64,000 nt of DNA from Blastocystis hominis (GCF_000151665.1 NW_013171830.1:62001-126000), one strand, 5' to 3'; shown: positions 28,312-41,916, counted from the first letter of the stretch. The notes: generated by a model not told the origin, from the letters alone. Translations and numbers: made by a program.

Positions 28312-31300
28312 TATATGTAATTATTATAAGGAATTAAATGATATAATAAAAATAGGGGCATGAAACAAATAAAAGCCATTTTACTACAAATTCACTACTA
28401 ATTCATATGATCCGTTCAAATACTATGTAAGACGATCATTTTCTTATTACTTTCCAATAACCACTATTTCCACGACACTACACAAAAAGGGACACATTGT
28501 TTAATAAACAGGCTCTTTCTATGTATGATATGTATTGCATATAACAACGCTTTGTTAGAAGCATCATATAAATAGTTAACGAACTATAACAAACTGGAAA
28601 GCTTGTTAGTCAAAATACTTTTAATTGACATCCCAAATCATGGATTCTAACAGTAGGAACAGCGAATATGTGATAACAATTAGATGGACTGCAAACTCTT
28701 AAGGGAGGCGAGTTTCTCCTGGATGGCTACATTACTCTTGGTGAGCAAAAGGAGATCACTTTCGGTGGCTCCAAATGCACTCTCCAATGCTTTCAAGGGG
28801 ATCACGAAGACGAATATCTTTTGAAGAAAGATCAGAAAGTCTGCTTGTTCCAGAATGGAGTACTCAAGATGATATATGAAGAAGAAGCGGACGGAGCTCA
28901 GATCGGAGAGTTCACGAGGTTTGAGAATGGTTGTGTTTCCTTTGTCCAGTCATTTGATGACATATTGGATAACCGCAATTTCAACCGGATAGTAAACCAT
29001 GTGAATGGGGAACGGATGGAAATCTATTCTCATGACAGTGACAAATTGATGTATCATGGAGAATTCAATGAGAGACGTGAGAGAGAAGGATGGGGTATCC
29101 AATACGATGAGACATCGGGAAGAATGTTGTTGGAAGGAATATGGAAGGGAAACAAATTGGTGGAGATCATCCGTAAAATCGAAGGGACCATTATGATCGA
29201 GTTTAAACGAAATGGAGATAACACAATCGCCTCTAATCGAATTCCCCTTTATGTGGGTGAATTCATTTATGATGAATCGAAAGAATTGTTTATTCGAAAT
29301 GGTCGAGGATACTGGATCGATGAAGAAACTCGGATTGCTACTCGCGAAGTGGAGTGGAAAGATGGAGTGGAAGTGAGTGGAAGAGATCTCTATGATGGAT
29401 GGTACACTCAATCCACAAAGCCGAAGCCGAAACCCAAACCCAAACCCAAACCCGCTCCGATGCCCGTGCCTGCTCCTGCTCCAAAACCCGCTCCTGCTCC
29501 AAAACCTGCTCCAAAACCTGCTCCAAAACCTGCTCCAAAACCTGCTCCAATACGCGAAGAACCTGCTCCTCTTCGATTCATCGTCACTGGATCTACAAAA
29601 TGGACCGATGTGAGTTTGCAAGTGACCGATTTGACGATTTCATCGAATTGCTGTAACGATTTGAATGCATTGGATCTGAATCGATTCGAGTGGCTACGAT
29701 CTATCGAAATCGGTAATGAATGTTTTGAATCAGTGCAAACATTCAAAATCGATGGATTGAATCGATTGAAAACTATCAAAATCGGATACAATTCATTTAC
29801 TCAGGTAAAGTATGATTGTGGAAATGATAAATGGAAATCATTTCACATATTAAATTGTGAATCATTGGAATCCATTCAAATTGGACAATATAGTTTCAGT
29901 GATTTTGCTGGAGACTTTGAATTGAAGAATCTACCACAGTTACAATCCATTCAAATTGGTACAGTTGGAAGTGATTCAGCCAATTTCTATTTTAGTTCAT
30001 TTGTGATTCGAGGTATTGATATGATATTGAATATTTGAATAATGTATAGATCTTCCAAATCTACAATCCATTACATTAGGTGATGATACGTTCCGTTTAT
30101 CCTTATCAACAATAATTGAAAGTATTGAATGAATTCAAATGAAATGATTGATGTAGATCTTCCATCATTACAATCCATTCAACTCGGATTTAGTGCACTT
30201 CAAGGAAGTTATGATGACGATTCAGCTTCATTGATAATGCGAAGTAATAATGAATTGATTGGTTATGATTTGTTTTGTAGATCTTCCAAATCTAACATCA
30301 ATAACTTCTGTAGGATGGAGTTTCAATAATCCTCGTGTAGTGAAATTGGAAAGTATTTCTGAATATTGAATATTGATAGTATTTAGATATTCCAAATCTT
30401 CGAATTGTCAAGCTACCTGATTCATTCAAGAGAGTTCGATCGAAAAAACCAATTTCGAGTATAGTTTGATTGATTTGATTTGATTCATAGATGTTTCTTC
30501 CATTCTCGATAGACTTGTCTAAGTCAAGAGATGGTAATTCCAGCATTGAATCTACACAAATCACTTCATTCCATTCCATTCCACCCAATGATCATTGTAT
30601 GTTCAATGCTTACTTTGTTTGTTTCAAACCCCTTACCATCATTCTTTGGTCATTGATTTAGGATCCAATCATCGATTGACTCTTTTCCATCATTACTACC
30701 CAGATTGGTTTAGCTAGCATGTTCCAATCCTTCGTGTAACGATGTTAAGAATGAAAATAAAGAATTTAAGAGAAATGAAAGACCCAAACTAATACTATCC
30801 AGTATAGTTCAGTGTTCAAAATAGAAATGTGTTATACTTGACAAATCACTAAATTCGGAATGATTAAATTGAGACGATCAAGTGTATGAACTGGATAGCC
30901 TCAAAAAATAGTTATATATACTAATTTGGATAATGATAATAGAAAGGACAATAAATTCCATTCATTGTCTCTATTCGATTTACATGGTTTGAATGAGAAT
31001 ATACATATTTGAAATGAATTATGTAGTAAACTATTGATTTTGGAAGTAGTTAAGATTTGTATTATATCGTTCAATATTTATAGAAGATTAATCAACAATC
31101 AGATGGATTGATAGATTGATAGACAGAGAGTATAGTATAAAAACGATAGAAGGAAATTGTGTTATGGAAACCATTTTAATACTGACTACAACATACTTCA
31201 ACAAATGAATCAAATATCAGTTTTGTCTGAATCTATTCCATATTCAAACGGATATATTCACATTTAATAACCACTTATTATAGCTATTATTACTCTATTA

Positions 31301-31996
31301 TTGTATTGTTAGTGAAAAAGTGCGCTGTTCGTTGTTCACCTCGAACCTATTAGAAAGAAACACAATGATACCTGTATTCTATTTCCTACATTAATTCGGT
31401 CACATCCAACCGTTCATTGATTTCGATATACTTATTGTTTCAGATTTACGTCATATATGTATTACTAACTAAATTTTCTTGTTATGCTCTAACGAATAAA
31501 CTTGTTCATCATAATCACACTTTTTGTACTGTCTTTCATTCTCTTTTTTCTTTGTGTTATGAATAAGATATGATAGCGATTGCTGTTTCTTTTCTTTTCT
31601 TTTCAAACAGTGATTCATAATTGTTTGCACATTTGTAATGACTTTTGCATAATCAGTATAGTAGTAGGTCTCATAGTAAAGTGCTGTACCCAATCTGTTG
31701 GTGTATCATACACATTATGTTAGGTGTTATATCCGTTTTTCACTACTCACAATCACAGACTACACAATTTTAATGAAGTATGTCTATTTGGTTGTTATTT
31801 TCAATTCTAAACATTGATTATTTTAATGTCTGTATTTCTGACTTGTCTCATTGTAGTTACCTAATTATACATAACTGATAAAACAACTTCACTGTTATTT
31901 GATGACTTCTTAACTGAAAGCGTTGCTTTTCAAGCATATTTTGAATTTCCATTTACAGATCGATTTTCTCAATGCAAACAATTATAATAGCCACAA
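28312..31996 (+). repeat. Direct repeat copy B (3.69 kb) flanking the Polinton on the right
   Basis: The second copy of 3932-7625, same orientation, from TATATGTAATTATTATAAGG to ATAATAGCCACAA, after which the sequences part (copy A runs into the Polinton, copy B into unique DNA, CCACTCGTTAC). Point differences and small indels are scattered; the largest differences are in the KP/AP linker and in one LRR, where copy A has an acidic insertion. Confidence 0.9.
28640..30522 (+). CDS. MORN-like / proline-rich / leucine-rich-repeat protein, copy B
   Basis: Same gene model as copy A: ATG 28640, 34-nt first intron, large MORN/KP/LRR exon, then one-LRR exons separated by 32-37-nt introns, with splice sites and phases conserved. 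It ends at TAA 30520-30522, earlier than copy A's stop because the last exon differs. The linker has fewer KP units and an (APKP)n tract instead of triplicated KREEPAP. One LRR lacks the acidic insert (NDEEENENENGDSES) of copy A. Both copies keep open frames across every exon, so both look functional. TGTTTGTT follows at 30616-30623. Confidence 0.75.
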
Positions 31997-34900
31997 CCAC
32001 TCGTTACTTATGAAACTACTATTTGGGGACATACCATATCACATTTCAACAATTTACTCTCCTTTACACGGATCAAATAACAAAAATATGAAAAACAATC
32101 CAACAAGAATATGTTATTCTGCATTCTATTCACGTCATTTATTGTTTTTTGTTGCAAAAACACACAAATCAGTTACAGATGTATATATTATACTATATAA
32201 GATCCCTATCATTCAAAAGAACCCAAGACAATTGAAAAATGGTTATTTGAGCCTTTTAGATGTGTTTGTAGATTCATCCGTATGCGTTTTATTCTTTGTA
32301 CCATGTTATACTACAATTCTATAAAACTGATCAAGAGCATATTACAAGCTGCTTGATTATTGATTAGAAATGTTGAATTACCCTGTTTTTTCATTATCAA
32401 TTATTCTATAGTATTATGCAACCAGCTTAATGTTGATTTGATAAAAATACTCTTATACACAATAGTAATATGAATTGATAATTTCAAGCAATAACAACTT
32501 TTACTTACATATCGTTTCTGTGCATGTAATACGCTTATTGGTGATTCATATCCTTCCATGTTATTTATCAAAATTCTTAAAGCAAATCTCTATGCAAAAG
32601 GCATAGAAGTGATGTTACCACATTACGTTGTAGCAAGATTATCTACTAACCATTCACGTATTTCTATTTTATTGTATGTCTAATAGATGTTATTATTAGA
32701 CTTTACACAAATTTATACAGATATTAACATTACTTATCAATATCCAAATGATAATACACTATTATGAGTCTATATAATCTTTAAAATAGCTTGATAATTT
32801 TTTTTTATCGCTTTTGTTAATTCTGAAGCATATTTGGAATTGGTAGACTTAAGTGTTTTAAGTAATTGACACAATAATAAGAAAAATGCAATGAATCATT
32901 TCCTTATACTCTTTCAAATACTGAATCTAATCAGCATAACCTGTGAAATCACTAAATGTATGATAGTTCTTTATTGCCAAGACTCTAACTATCTAACAAT
33001 ATCCGTTCAATTATCCTTTTATTTATTCTAATAGCTGGAATAATAGATTATTCTTTAATAATCTAAGCTGTTTAAAAGAATGACCACTAAAATCAATTCA
33101 CACACATTAGCTAAACAAGTCCAAAAGTATTCATCATATTTACACCTCTCTTAGCATACTCGCTTTTAGATTTCGTTGTATTACATTCCATAATACAATA
33201 CGAATGATATTCATGTAGTAATTCTAGAAATTATCGTTCTTATTATTTCAAATCAATACTCACTCTTCTATAATAGGGTGTTGATCTTTATAGCCATCGC
33301 AATGATGATTGGAATACACTATATCCTAAGAATATCATATTCGGATGAATGTACAAACTGGCCTCTGACCAATTAGTATCAGTTGTTAATATCACAGTCA
33401 TTACAAATGCAATAGTGATAGCAGTTTATCGAATTGGTATCCTAGTGAGCTACATTCGTCACATTGGATATTCTTATAAATCGTACTGAATTACTAATTT
33501 GACTCATTCCAAGTGTATACTGATTATCTGTAGATTTTCGTAATCCATTTTTAGTGTTTTGATAATATAATTTTTGTATATTCCATTTTCTATACTATTC
33601 TCTGTCACAATATGTAAGAGAATAGAAATGTTCTCTTTATATTTCGTCATTGCTGTTGTTGACAAGGTTTTATTATACAGTGTAGTCGAATAATACATAC
33701 ATCAAAAATCGTGGTATTGATTTTACTTTTACCTGTTAGTTTTGATGATTTGTGAACGAGTCTACTCCAATGAAGCTGACCTCTCATTGTTTGGTAATTA
33801 TAAAACAATGATTAGCTCTTCCATTAACTACATTGATAATTCCCAAATAATGAAAGTAAGTGCCCTGTTTGTTTTCTTCCTAATGCTGCATATTCAATGA
33901 TGAACAAATGTAAATATTCTCATCACCACATCCAAAATGTCTTTCCCATATTTGTTGATGATCACACGAAATAGTTTTTATGCAAACCTTCAATTCTTAT
34001 CCCACATTTGTGTCAACAGCATAATAATCCTATATTATCTTGGCTAGACACACCAGTAGCTTTTCTAAATACAGTCTTCTTCAGTGTTATCTCCCTTATT
34101 CTCGTACGTTTCTTTGAAATAGCACAAAATGAATATTCCTATCTACCATCATCAAAACTGCATAAACCACATAGATTATCAACAAAAGTGCCATTTTCCA
34201 CTATATTTGCATTGCGCGAATATCGGAATACTTTACACCGCTTGTCAACCCTAATTTCATTATGAGCAGTGATTATTACGTAATGTCATGTACATCAATA
34301 CTTACCTCTGATAAATACCTTCAAGTTGTTTTCTGTTTAGTATTCTCTTTTAAAAACGATTTATCTTCATCTATCATTATTCAAGCTTATCTATTATATA
34401 ATGAATACCACCATTATTGATGTATTATGCTGTCTGCATACTCCATACTTTTGATACATGTTTCTTGATCCGAAATAGATTTAATCCAAAACACCCATAT
34501 AGTCATTAACCACTTCTTTTGTTATAAATTATAGGGACTCTATTTAAACAATAACTATATTCCTATCTATTTTGAATCTATATGTGCTAGGAACCTAACG
34601 ATAAGAAAATAGAAACATAAAACAGACAGTATTTAACACTATGGTGGTCATTTCCCAAAAAGTAGTAAACTCGATTCTTTCTGAGTAAATACTATTTCAA
34701 CCAACACTACCTATATTATCCATTCATGGCACTTCTTTTCAAAATAGAATTCGCTCCACTTGGTTCTATTTACAAAGTTATGGCATTTTCGATCATTTAC
34801 AGCATTTCTGTCGATTTCACCACAATGTCATTTTCATATTAAATCGATTCGTTTTCCTATCACATTCTAAAACTACAAAAAACAGCTCTTTCATTTAACA

Positions 34901-35040
34901 AATTCCAATTTTCCTTTTTCTTCCATATTTCTGCTGTATCCTTTATCCCCGTTCTTAGTTACTTGCAACCATTGCACACAACCATTGCAACCCTCTTTCA
35001 CAAAACATATAATATCTTTACTATTCCTTATATTTTTATA
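31997..35040. other. AT-rich gene desert (3 kb)
   Basis: Very AT-rich, without splice-consistent coding potential, RNA genes or recognisable repeats. Short open frames (for example 31923-32324 and 34008-34265) have no domain-like content. A further non-coding AT-rich spacer of the same look lies at 40855-41916. Confidence 0.5.
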
Positions 35041-38000
35041 ATGAGCGAACGAGGTCGATTCCGAAGAAGTGTCTCATCCAATGAACATCCTATCCAGGTG
35101 AGTTAAACTCGATTCCTAATATTTGTAGTTCATTGTTGCTGAGGGGCAATCCAACGTTTTTTCAATCAATAAAGAGCAGTTGCATGAACTGATCTCCCAG
35201 GTATATCCACTCAATCAGGTTTGACATAGATTCCACATAATACTCCGCTTAGCGTTATTTCAATTGTAGGAGCTTTTCGAAGCGGTAAGTCTTTTTTGTT
35301 AAACTTTTTTCTCCGTTATCTTCACGCCTTAGAAGGTATTTACTCTCTTCTATTACTATTATTCGTAGGTGGACAACGCATCTCACAAGGGTCCGTTTCT
35401 TCTTGGATGCAGTTTGGTGGAACTATCTTAGAAGGGTCCTTGAACAGTGCTAGAAGGGAAAACGGGTTTTCTTATGGTGGTGGAAATCAAAGGGTAACAG
35501 AGGGCATCTGGCTTTGGAGTAAACCCTTTATTATTCCTGATCCAAGCACAGCTGGAGGAAAGCTGTGTGTACTCCTTATGGACACGCAGGGGATGTGGGA
35601 TGGGCAGACAGGTCAAGGGTTGACAACGAGTATTTTCGGTTTATCGACACTCCTCTCTTCCTATCAAATTTACAATGTCCAAAACCGGTTACAAGAAGAC
35701 CAGCTCCAGCACTTAGCGATGTTTTCAGAATATAGTTTAAAGATCAGTGAAGTGAAGAAATGGAAGGAGAAAGCGCCATTTCGTCATATTGATTTTCTGG
35801 TGCGAGATTATTCAGCATTTTCGAATGAAGAAGATGTAGAATCCTGTCTAGAAGAAATGAAGACTTATAAACGAGAGTTTTTAGCTCCTCGAGATGCAGA
35901 TGATCTCAATGAAACGCGAAACAAGATTCGAAAATGCTTTGAAGAGATTGATGTGTTTTGTCTGCCTCACCCAAATCGAGAGGTTACGACTTTGTCATTT
36001 AGTGGAGTTATCGATTCCATCTATCATCCATTCCTTGCTTTGTTAGGATACTATGTCGATCACTTGTTTCGAAATTGGATACAACCCATGGAAGTGAACA
36101 ACCGAATCGTGTATGCCAAGGATTTCGAATCGTAGGACTTCAGCGTTTGTGTTAATCTAGTTATGCATTGCGATATGGAGAACTCTTTGCCAAACAGTCG
36201 AGTTTCCCATCCGTTCATTCTATCCTCCAAGCCACCTTGATAATCGCGAGTATCATATTCATCCACGGACTTTGCTATNNNNNNNNNNNNNNNNNNNNNN
36301 NNNNNNNNNNNNNNNNNNNNNNNNNNNNNNNNNNNNNNNNNNNNNNNNNNNNNNNNNNNNNNNNNNNNNNNNNNNNNNNNNNNNNNNNNNNNNNNNNNNN
36401 NNNNNNNNNNNNNNNNNNNNNNNNNNNNGTAGATGTATTCGAATATGATGGATAAGTCTTTGGATTCAGTTCCCTTCCTTACTGAAAGCACTTTCTCCCA
36501 GACTCATGAAAATGCCCTCAAACAAGCGTTGACTGTGTTTGATACAAATAGTATCTTTGGAGACAAGTCCCGAATTCGGAAATATCGGGATTCGTTACAG
36601 TCCAAAATCAAAGAGAAAAGATACCGGCTTGAGATACGAAATTGGAAACGACTCATTTCAGAACAACAAAAGAGGTGGGATGAGGAGCGACAGGAACTGA
36701 AGAAACAATTGAATGAAAAGGACGCACAGGCATCTTCGATGAAAGTCGAAATGGATCGAACGATTCGAGCAGCCGCTTCGTTGAGTGAGGAAATTCAAAA
36801 GAAAACAGATCAGATTGACCAACTTCAAGTCCAATTCCAACAGAAGAATTCTGAAGCCTCCACATTATTGCTGGAAAGCAAGCATTTACATGATGAAGTC
36901 AGCTCTTTGAAGAGTCAGTTGCAAGTTGCCGTTCAGGATAAAGCTTCAAATCAAGAGATGTTGAGAAAGAAGGAGACAGAGAATACAGTGTTGAGAAAAC
37001 GAGTCGAAGAAGAAGCTGCTCATTCTCGAACTCTGTCGGAACAACAGCTAAAGAAGGAAAACCGAATTGCCGAATTGGAACGGAAAGTGAGGGAGAAAGA
37101 GGCTGAAATCCTAAGTCAGCAAAAGGAAGCAGAAAGTAAGAAGAAGAGATTGAATACGCTGTATGAAGAAGGCAGAAAGAAAGATAGTCTAATTGGAGAG
37201 CTCAATGGAAAGATCAGTGTTCTGCAGCGCAGAGAAGAAGAATCAAAAGATCAACTGAGAAGCTATGTGACGCAGCTCAGCCAACAAGAATCAAAGGTGC
37301 ATGAACTGAATATGGAAGTTCGACTTAAACAAAAAACGATCACAGATCTCGAAAGTCAAATCCGATCAATGGAAGCCACTGAGAAAACACTGCGAAAGCA
37401 GTTAGCAGAGAGGGAAGAAAGCCAGTTGAAACTGAGCAAGAGAGGAGATGAACTGGCTGCCCAACTTGGAGAAAAGGAAAGGCAAAACAGCGAGCTGAAG
37501 ACGAGAAACTACAAACTCACTGAAGAAGGCGGGAAAGCGAAGCAGAAGATCGAGTTGCTTACGATTCAGGTTCAGAACCGCGACAACATGATCAGTCGAT
37601 TGAAGACAAACTATAACAGCTTGTTAAGTCAGGCACAAGAAAAGGATAGAACGATCCAACGATTAGAAACAGACAAGAGAACAATCGAGGAATCACAAAA
37701 GCTGACGGAAAGCAAAGTTCTGGAACGAAATGCGAAGATTAGCGAAATGGAGAAAGCGATCGAAGTGCTGAAAATCGATGCGAAAGGCGAGCCATTGGTG
37801 ATTGACTCCGGATCCTTCAACTCAGTTACAAAATACGTTTTTTCGAAGAATATCGAAACTTTGGAAATCGCTGATGATTGCTTCATCAATCTCTCTACGT
37901 TCCATATCGATGGACTGCGAAAACTAGAAAGCATTCGAATCGGAATGAACAGCTTTACGAGAGTGAAGAGCGACGATCACTGGGATTGGAAAAAGGTGAA

Positions 38001-38719
38001 CGATTCCTCGCGTTCTTTCCGAATTCTGAATTGTCCGCGATTGAAATCAATCGTGATTGGGGAGTTTAGCTTTAGCGATTATGCCAAGGATTTTGAATTG
38101 TCAAATCTTCCTGAATTGGAGGTTTTGAAGCTCGGAGTTATGAATAAGGATTCGTCGAACTTCTATTTCGCTTCTTTCGTTGTGCGAGGTAGGCATTGTC
38201 GGCTCTTTTGAATATTTCACAGATCTCCCCAGTCTGAAATCGATCGAATTGGGAAACTGGACGTTCTACTGCTCTTTTGAAACAGTGATCCAAAGTACAC
38301 ACATTCGTTGATTTCTCAGTAGATCTTCCCAGTTTGGAAACCATTCGTCTCGGAGAACACGCTCTCGAAGGAAAAGACGATGATCGATGTTCTCTGGTTC
38401 TACAAGGTCGACTTCGAAATGCTAATTCATTGGTAGATCTTCCAAAGCTGAGCTCGATTTCGTCTATTGGATCTAGCTTCCATTATTTGCGTCGTGTGAT
38501 GCTGGCAGGTAAAATTCAAGGTTTGTATTTTGTCAAAGAACTTCCAAAGGTGGAGAAAGTGGAGCTGCCCGCTGCATTCGAGAAGGTTCATACGCAAAAG
38601 ATTCAGGGTATGTTTCGTTGAGTGGACTTACCAAAATAGAGAATGTCGCTCAGTGCTTAGTTGACATGATTCATCCAAAGAGTGAAGAAACGTGTTTTGT
38701 TTGTTCACATAAGGAATAG
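35041..38719 (+). CDS. Atlastin-like GTPase fused to a long coiled coil and C-terminal LRRs (interrupted by an assembly gap)
   Basis: ATG 35041 (MSERGRFRRS). The G1 motif reads VGAFRSGKSFLLN, then ERxTEGIWLWS-type switch (NQRVTEGIWLW), the G3 motif MDTQGMWD and the G4-region FLVRDYS. These are hallmarks of atlastin/GBP dynamin-like GTPases, which fuse ER membranes. Intron 36135-36163 leads to the helical middle domain, which continues past the N gap (THENALKQALTVFD). About 350 residues of charged coiled coil follow, then LRRs (LESIRIGMNSF, LKSIVIGEFSF) continued by one-LRR exons with about 30-nt introns. I could not join exons 2 and 3 (around 35218-35265) in a clean frame. TGTTTGTT at 38698 starts 4 nt after a T (38693) that poly(A) could turn into TAA; a genomic TAG follows at 38717-38719. 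The LRR tail is homologous to the MORN/LRR genes. Confidence 0.75.
36279..36428. other. Assembly gap (150 N)
   Basis: A run of N inside the atlastin-like gene; part of the middle domain and the usual membrane segments would fall here. Confidence 0.98.
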
Positions 38720-39175
38720 TGTTATTGTTGGTATTTGGAAGTAGTCGAAATAAAACAGAGGAGTTTTGCAAATGGGGAGTAGCGAATAAATGGGATGATA
38801 CCAACACTTTTCAGACAGTCCAAAGTGAAGAAAAGTAAAGTTAGTTATGATGGTAAAGAGGTATTTGATCGAGAGTACCTAATACTGAGGTGATAGCAAT
38901 TGAATCTATACTAGTCCAATACATGGTCTATTAACTACACTGATCCATCCTTCTTTATTACAATCGTATCCACATTACGATCAAATCTTCAGCAGAAATG
39001 CTTTCTATTTGAATCAGTCGATTGCTTAATCATTCACTCTTTCTCATCAACTATCACACATACGTTTCAAACAAACAATCTTCCATCGTCGATGTACCCG
39101 AATATTATATCCCTTGGAATGAGGCAATTCAGGAATTGAAATCGTTTCAGTCGATGGATCAGTCACCAGACTGGC
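38720..39175. other. Intergenic, convergent gene ends
   Basis: No gene seen. Contains the minus-strand TGTTTGTT (39070-39077) of the transporter gene. Confidence 0.5.
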
Positions 39176-40854
39176 TTATAAAGTCACTCTGACTGTTTCA
39201 TTCGTGTTCGACACGATCGATGGGCTCGATGATTCAACAGGCTTCGCTGCTTCGTTCACCTCGCTCGATTCAGCGATCGTCGGAGTTGTTGAGAGTTCAT
39301 CAGCAGATTGTACCGAGTTCTTCAAGGGAGAATCTGCGTTGGTAATATCAACCATCACACCACTCTCCCCTTGCTCCGCTCCCTTCTTCTCCACTTCGCT
39401 CATCTCGATGTTTTTCTCTTTCTTTTCTTCCTCTTCATAGCTCGCTATCTTGCCAAAGTCCTTCGATCCCTTCCATGTAGCCACATAGCCGATGTCCAGC
39501 ATGCCCAAGAAACACACCCCAGCAGTCACGTAGTACACAGCCTCGCGGCTGCTGCTGTAGATCTCTGACAGCACCAAAGGAGCGGAAATCAATGCCGCCT
39601 GCATGGCGAAGTTGTCCCAGGAAAGCACTTTGCCGGCCACAGAAGGAGTAAAGCTCGTCTAAAGGATGAAAGAGAAGACAAGAGGCAATACACTAAGAAT
39701 CGAAGTGGAGGCAGGACAAACGAGGCTCCAGCCAACTAGGTAAACAAAGATAGGAGCGAATCCCATAAAGGCGTTTGGCGCCAATGCGATAGACACGTGA
39801 GCAGCGACTTCGATGAACATTCCCACAACGGCAAGGTGAGGAATGGGAATTTTGCAACGAGTCGAAAGACAGGGATAAAGGACCGACTGCAGAAGGAAGC
39901 ACCAAATGCCTTGAATGCAGAGCATTGTGGCGAAGAGCGTTGTTGTCACGCCGAATTTGTCACTCAGATAGATCGCATAGCGGGAATTGTAGCAACCACT
40001 CGTCCATGATGTGCAGAACTCCAAAAAGAAACAAAACGGCATGATCGGCTTGAAGTGCACTCGCTCCGAAGCAGAAGAGGAGGAGGAGGAGGAGTGAGAC
40101 TCTTTCGAGACGGACACAGAGGCAGACGTCGATGTTGCAGTGGAACCAGCAGCGGAATGTTGTTGTTGTTTGCGTTGTTTGCGTTGTAAATAAGCCATGT
40201 TCGATTCCTTCAAGAAGAAGAAAGAGAGGATAAAGGCGATGCCTGAGACAGCACCAGCCACAAAGAAGGGGAAACGCAGATTTACGGAGATCAAAGCAGC
40301 ACTCACTGCAGGACCCAACACATATGCTATTGAGTTTGTAGCTGCCAGGCGTGCCATAAACACATTACGCTCACTAGCCTCAGTCACATCAGAAACAACA
40401 CTAGATCACAAGGAAACGCCAGCAACTTACGACTGAGCAATAATCATAGAACCAGCAAATAAACCAGTTAAAGCACGCCATAGAATCAACGTCCACATAT
40501 CATAGGAGAGGCCTTGGAGAATTATACCTATCAAATAAGCGCAAACAACGGAAAAAAGCCTACCAGCACAAGACCCAAACAAAGACAAAATCAAAAATGG
40601 CTTACGCCCATAGTGATCACTCAACGGACCCATAGCAAGTAAACCTAGACTTCACAAACAAAGGAAAACTCAATACTCAGGAGTTGCATTAAGGAATAAA
40701 TACTAAATACTAAACCTTCCTGGAACGGAGTTGATTCCATTTCCAATATCATGTAAGGCAAAACAGCTCCTGCAAAACTGTTGTTTAGGGAGTCCATAAA
40801 CACGGTGATGAAAGTCATCACCAGAATACTCTTGCGCCTCGAACGAACCTCCAT
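39176..40854 (-). CDS. Major facilitator superfamily transporter
   Basis: ATG 40854 (MEVRSRRKSILVMTFITVFMDSLNNSF). Several exons with about 30-nt introns encode multiple membrane helices. The loop 2-3 signature of MFS proteins is present as MGPLSDHYGRKPFL, followed by WRALTGLFAGS; the second half resumes with SERNVFMARLAATNSIAYVLGPAVSAAL. It resembles tetracycline-resistance/TETRAN-like drug:H+ antiporters. A Ser/Ala-rich cytoplasmic loop (residues about 200-235) separates the halves, and the C-terminus is a soluble acidic/Ser-rich tail of about 90 residues. The substrate cannot be told. Plus-strand frames across it are shadows. Confidence 0.8.
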
Positions 40855-41916
40855 ACGAGAGAGTTAAAGATTATCTGTAAAATACAGCAAAGAAAGAACG
40901 ATTGGATGAACCAAATAATGGTGCAAATCCTGCCTAATAATGCTTCAGACCGTTTCATCCAAAAATATGAGGATTGGTAAAAAAGAATTTTCGTAAGATG
41001 ACTACAAAACAGGTTCTCTTGACTATATTCAAAACGATCAATAAAAAAAAGCAGAAATGAGCAAATTGTAACACAGAAGGAAGATATATTATGTATATTA
41101 TGCTATACATATGTTTCATGTATTGTGACAACCCTTGAATGTTATCATATGATGTTCGAAAGGTACTGTGACAAACAAACAGTACCACGAGACCCGTATC
41201 TATGAATCCTGCTAATATATATGTTTTGGGAGTGTAATCTTGATCCCTGTAGTATTTCAATTTGAGTATGTATAAATTAGATAATGATACCAGTAGATAG
41301 AATCATTTGCTAGAGGGTTGTACAAACACGATTCTCTGAGATTATTGTACAACAATCTAAAAACGCTAGTTCATAATCGAATGCTACAATTACTGGATAA
41401 AAGAATAAGAACACTATTGGCTTGATACACCTCCATACTCAAAGCAATACATAGACTGCTTTATTTCTGCAAATCAATAAGAATATCACAAGTAGCTCAA
41501 ACATCGATGAATCCAGTACAGGCACAACAAATCAATATTCGATTTCTCATGATTGTTACAACTATACAACTCCACCACTGAGTAAAGTCGAGTTTGTTTA
41601 TATATGAAATTGTATTATTGTGTAATGTGGCAATGAGGAAAGATAGAATCATGGTCACTGCCTAGCAACTTCCTCTTCCAACCAAGAAGAAATCCTAACA
41701 ATCCTTTCCCTATTAGTGATTGTTATTTTGCTATTAAGAATGAGTGCGAAGATCACCAAACATAATATTCACATATTGTGTCATCCCCTCTTCCATCCCC
41801 TATCACACATTACATTCCAACACCCTCTCCCAACCATTTTCAAAAACAACAGAATCAATCGCAAATAAACTCTCTATTCACTTTCTTTTCACTTTTTCCG
41901 TGGTTAGCCATCGAAC
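40855..41916. other. AT-rich intergenic, divergent promoters
   Basis: No gene, RNA or repeat recognised. It separates the divergent transporter and NOL10 genes, so it should hold both promoters. Confidence 0.5.

Noticed and set aside
3932-31996. Repeats A and B as long terminal repeats of a retroelement
   Set aside because: No TG...CA ends, primer-binding site, reverse transcriptase or RNase H; the element between them has its own inverted repeats and Polinton genes, and the repeats carry a host-type intron-containing gene.
34008-34265. 85-codon frame in the AT-rich desert
   Set aside because: Low-complexity AT-driven translation with no family resemblance and no splice-supported extension.
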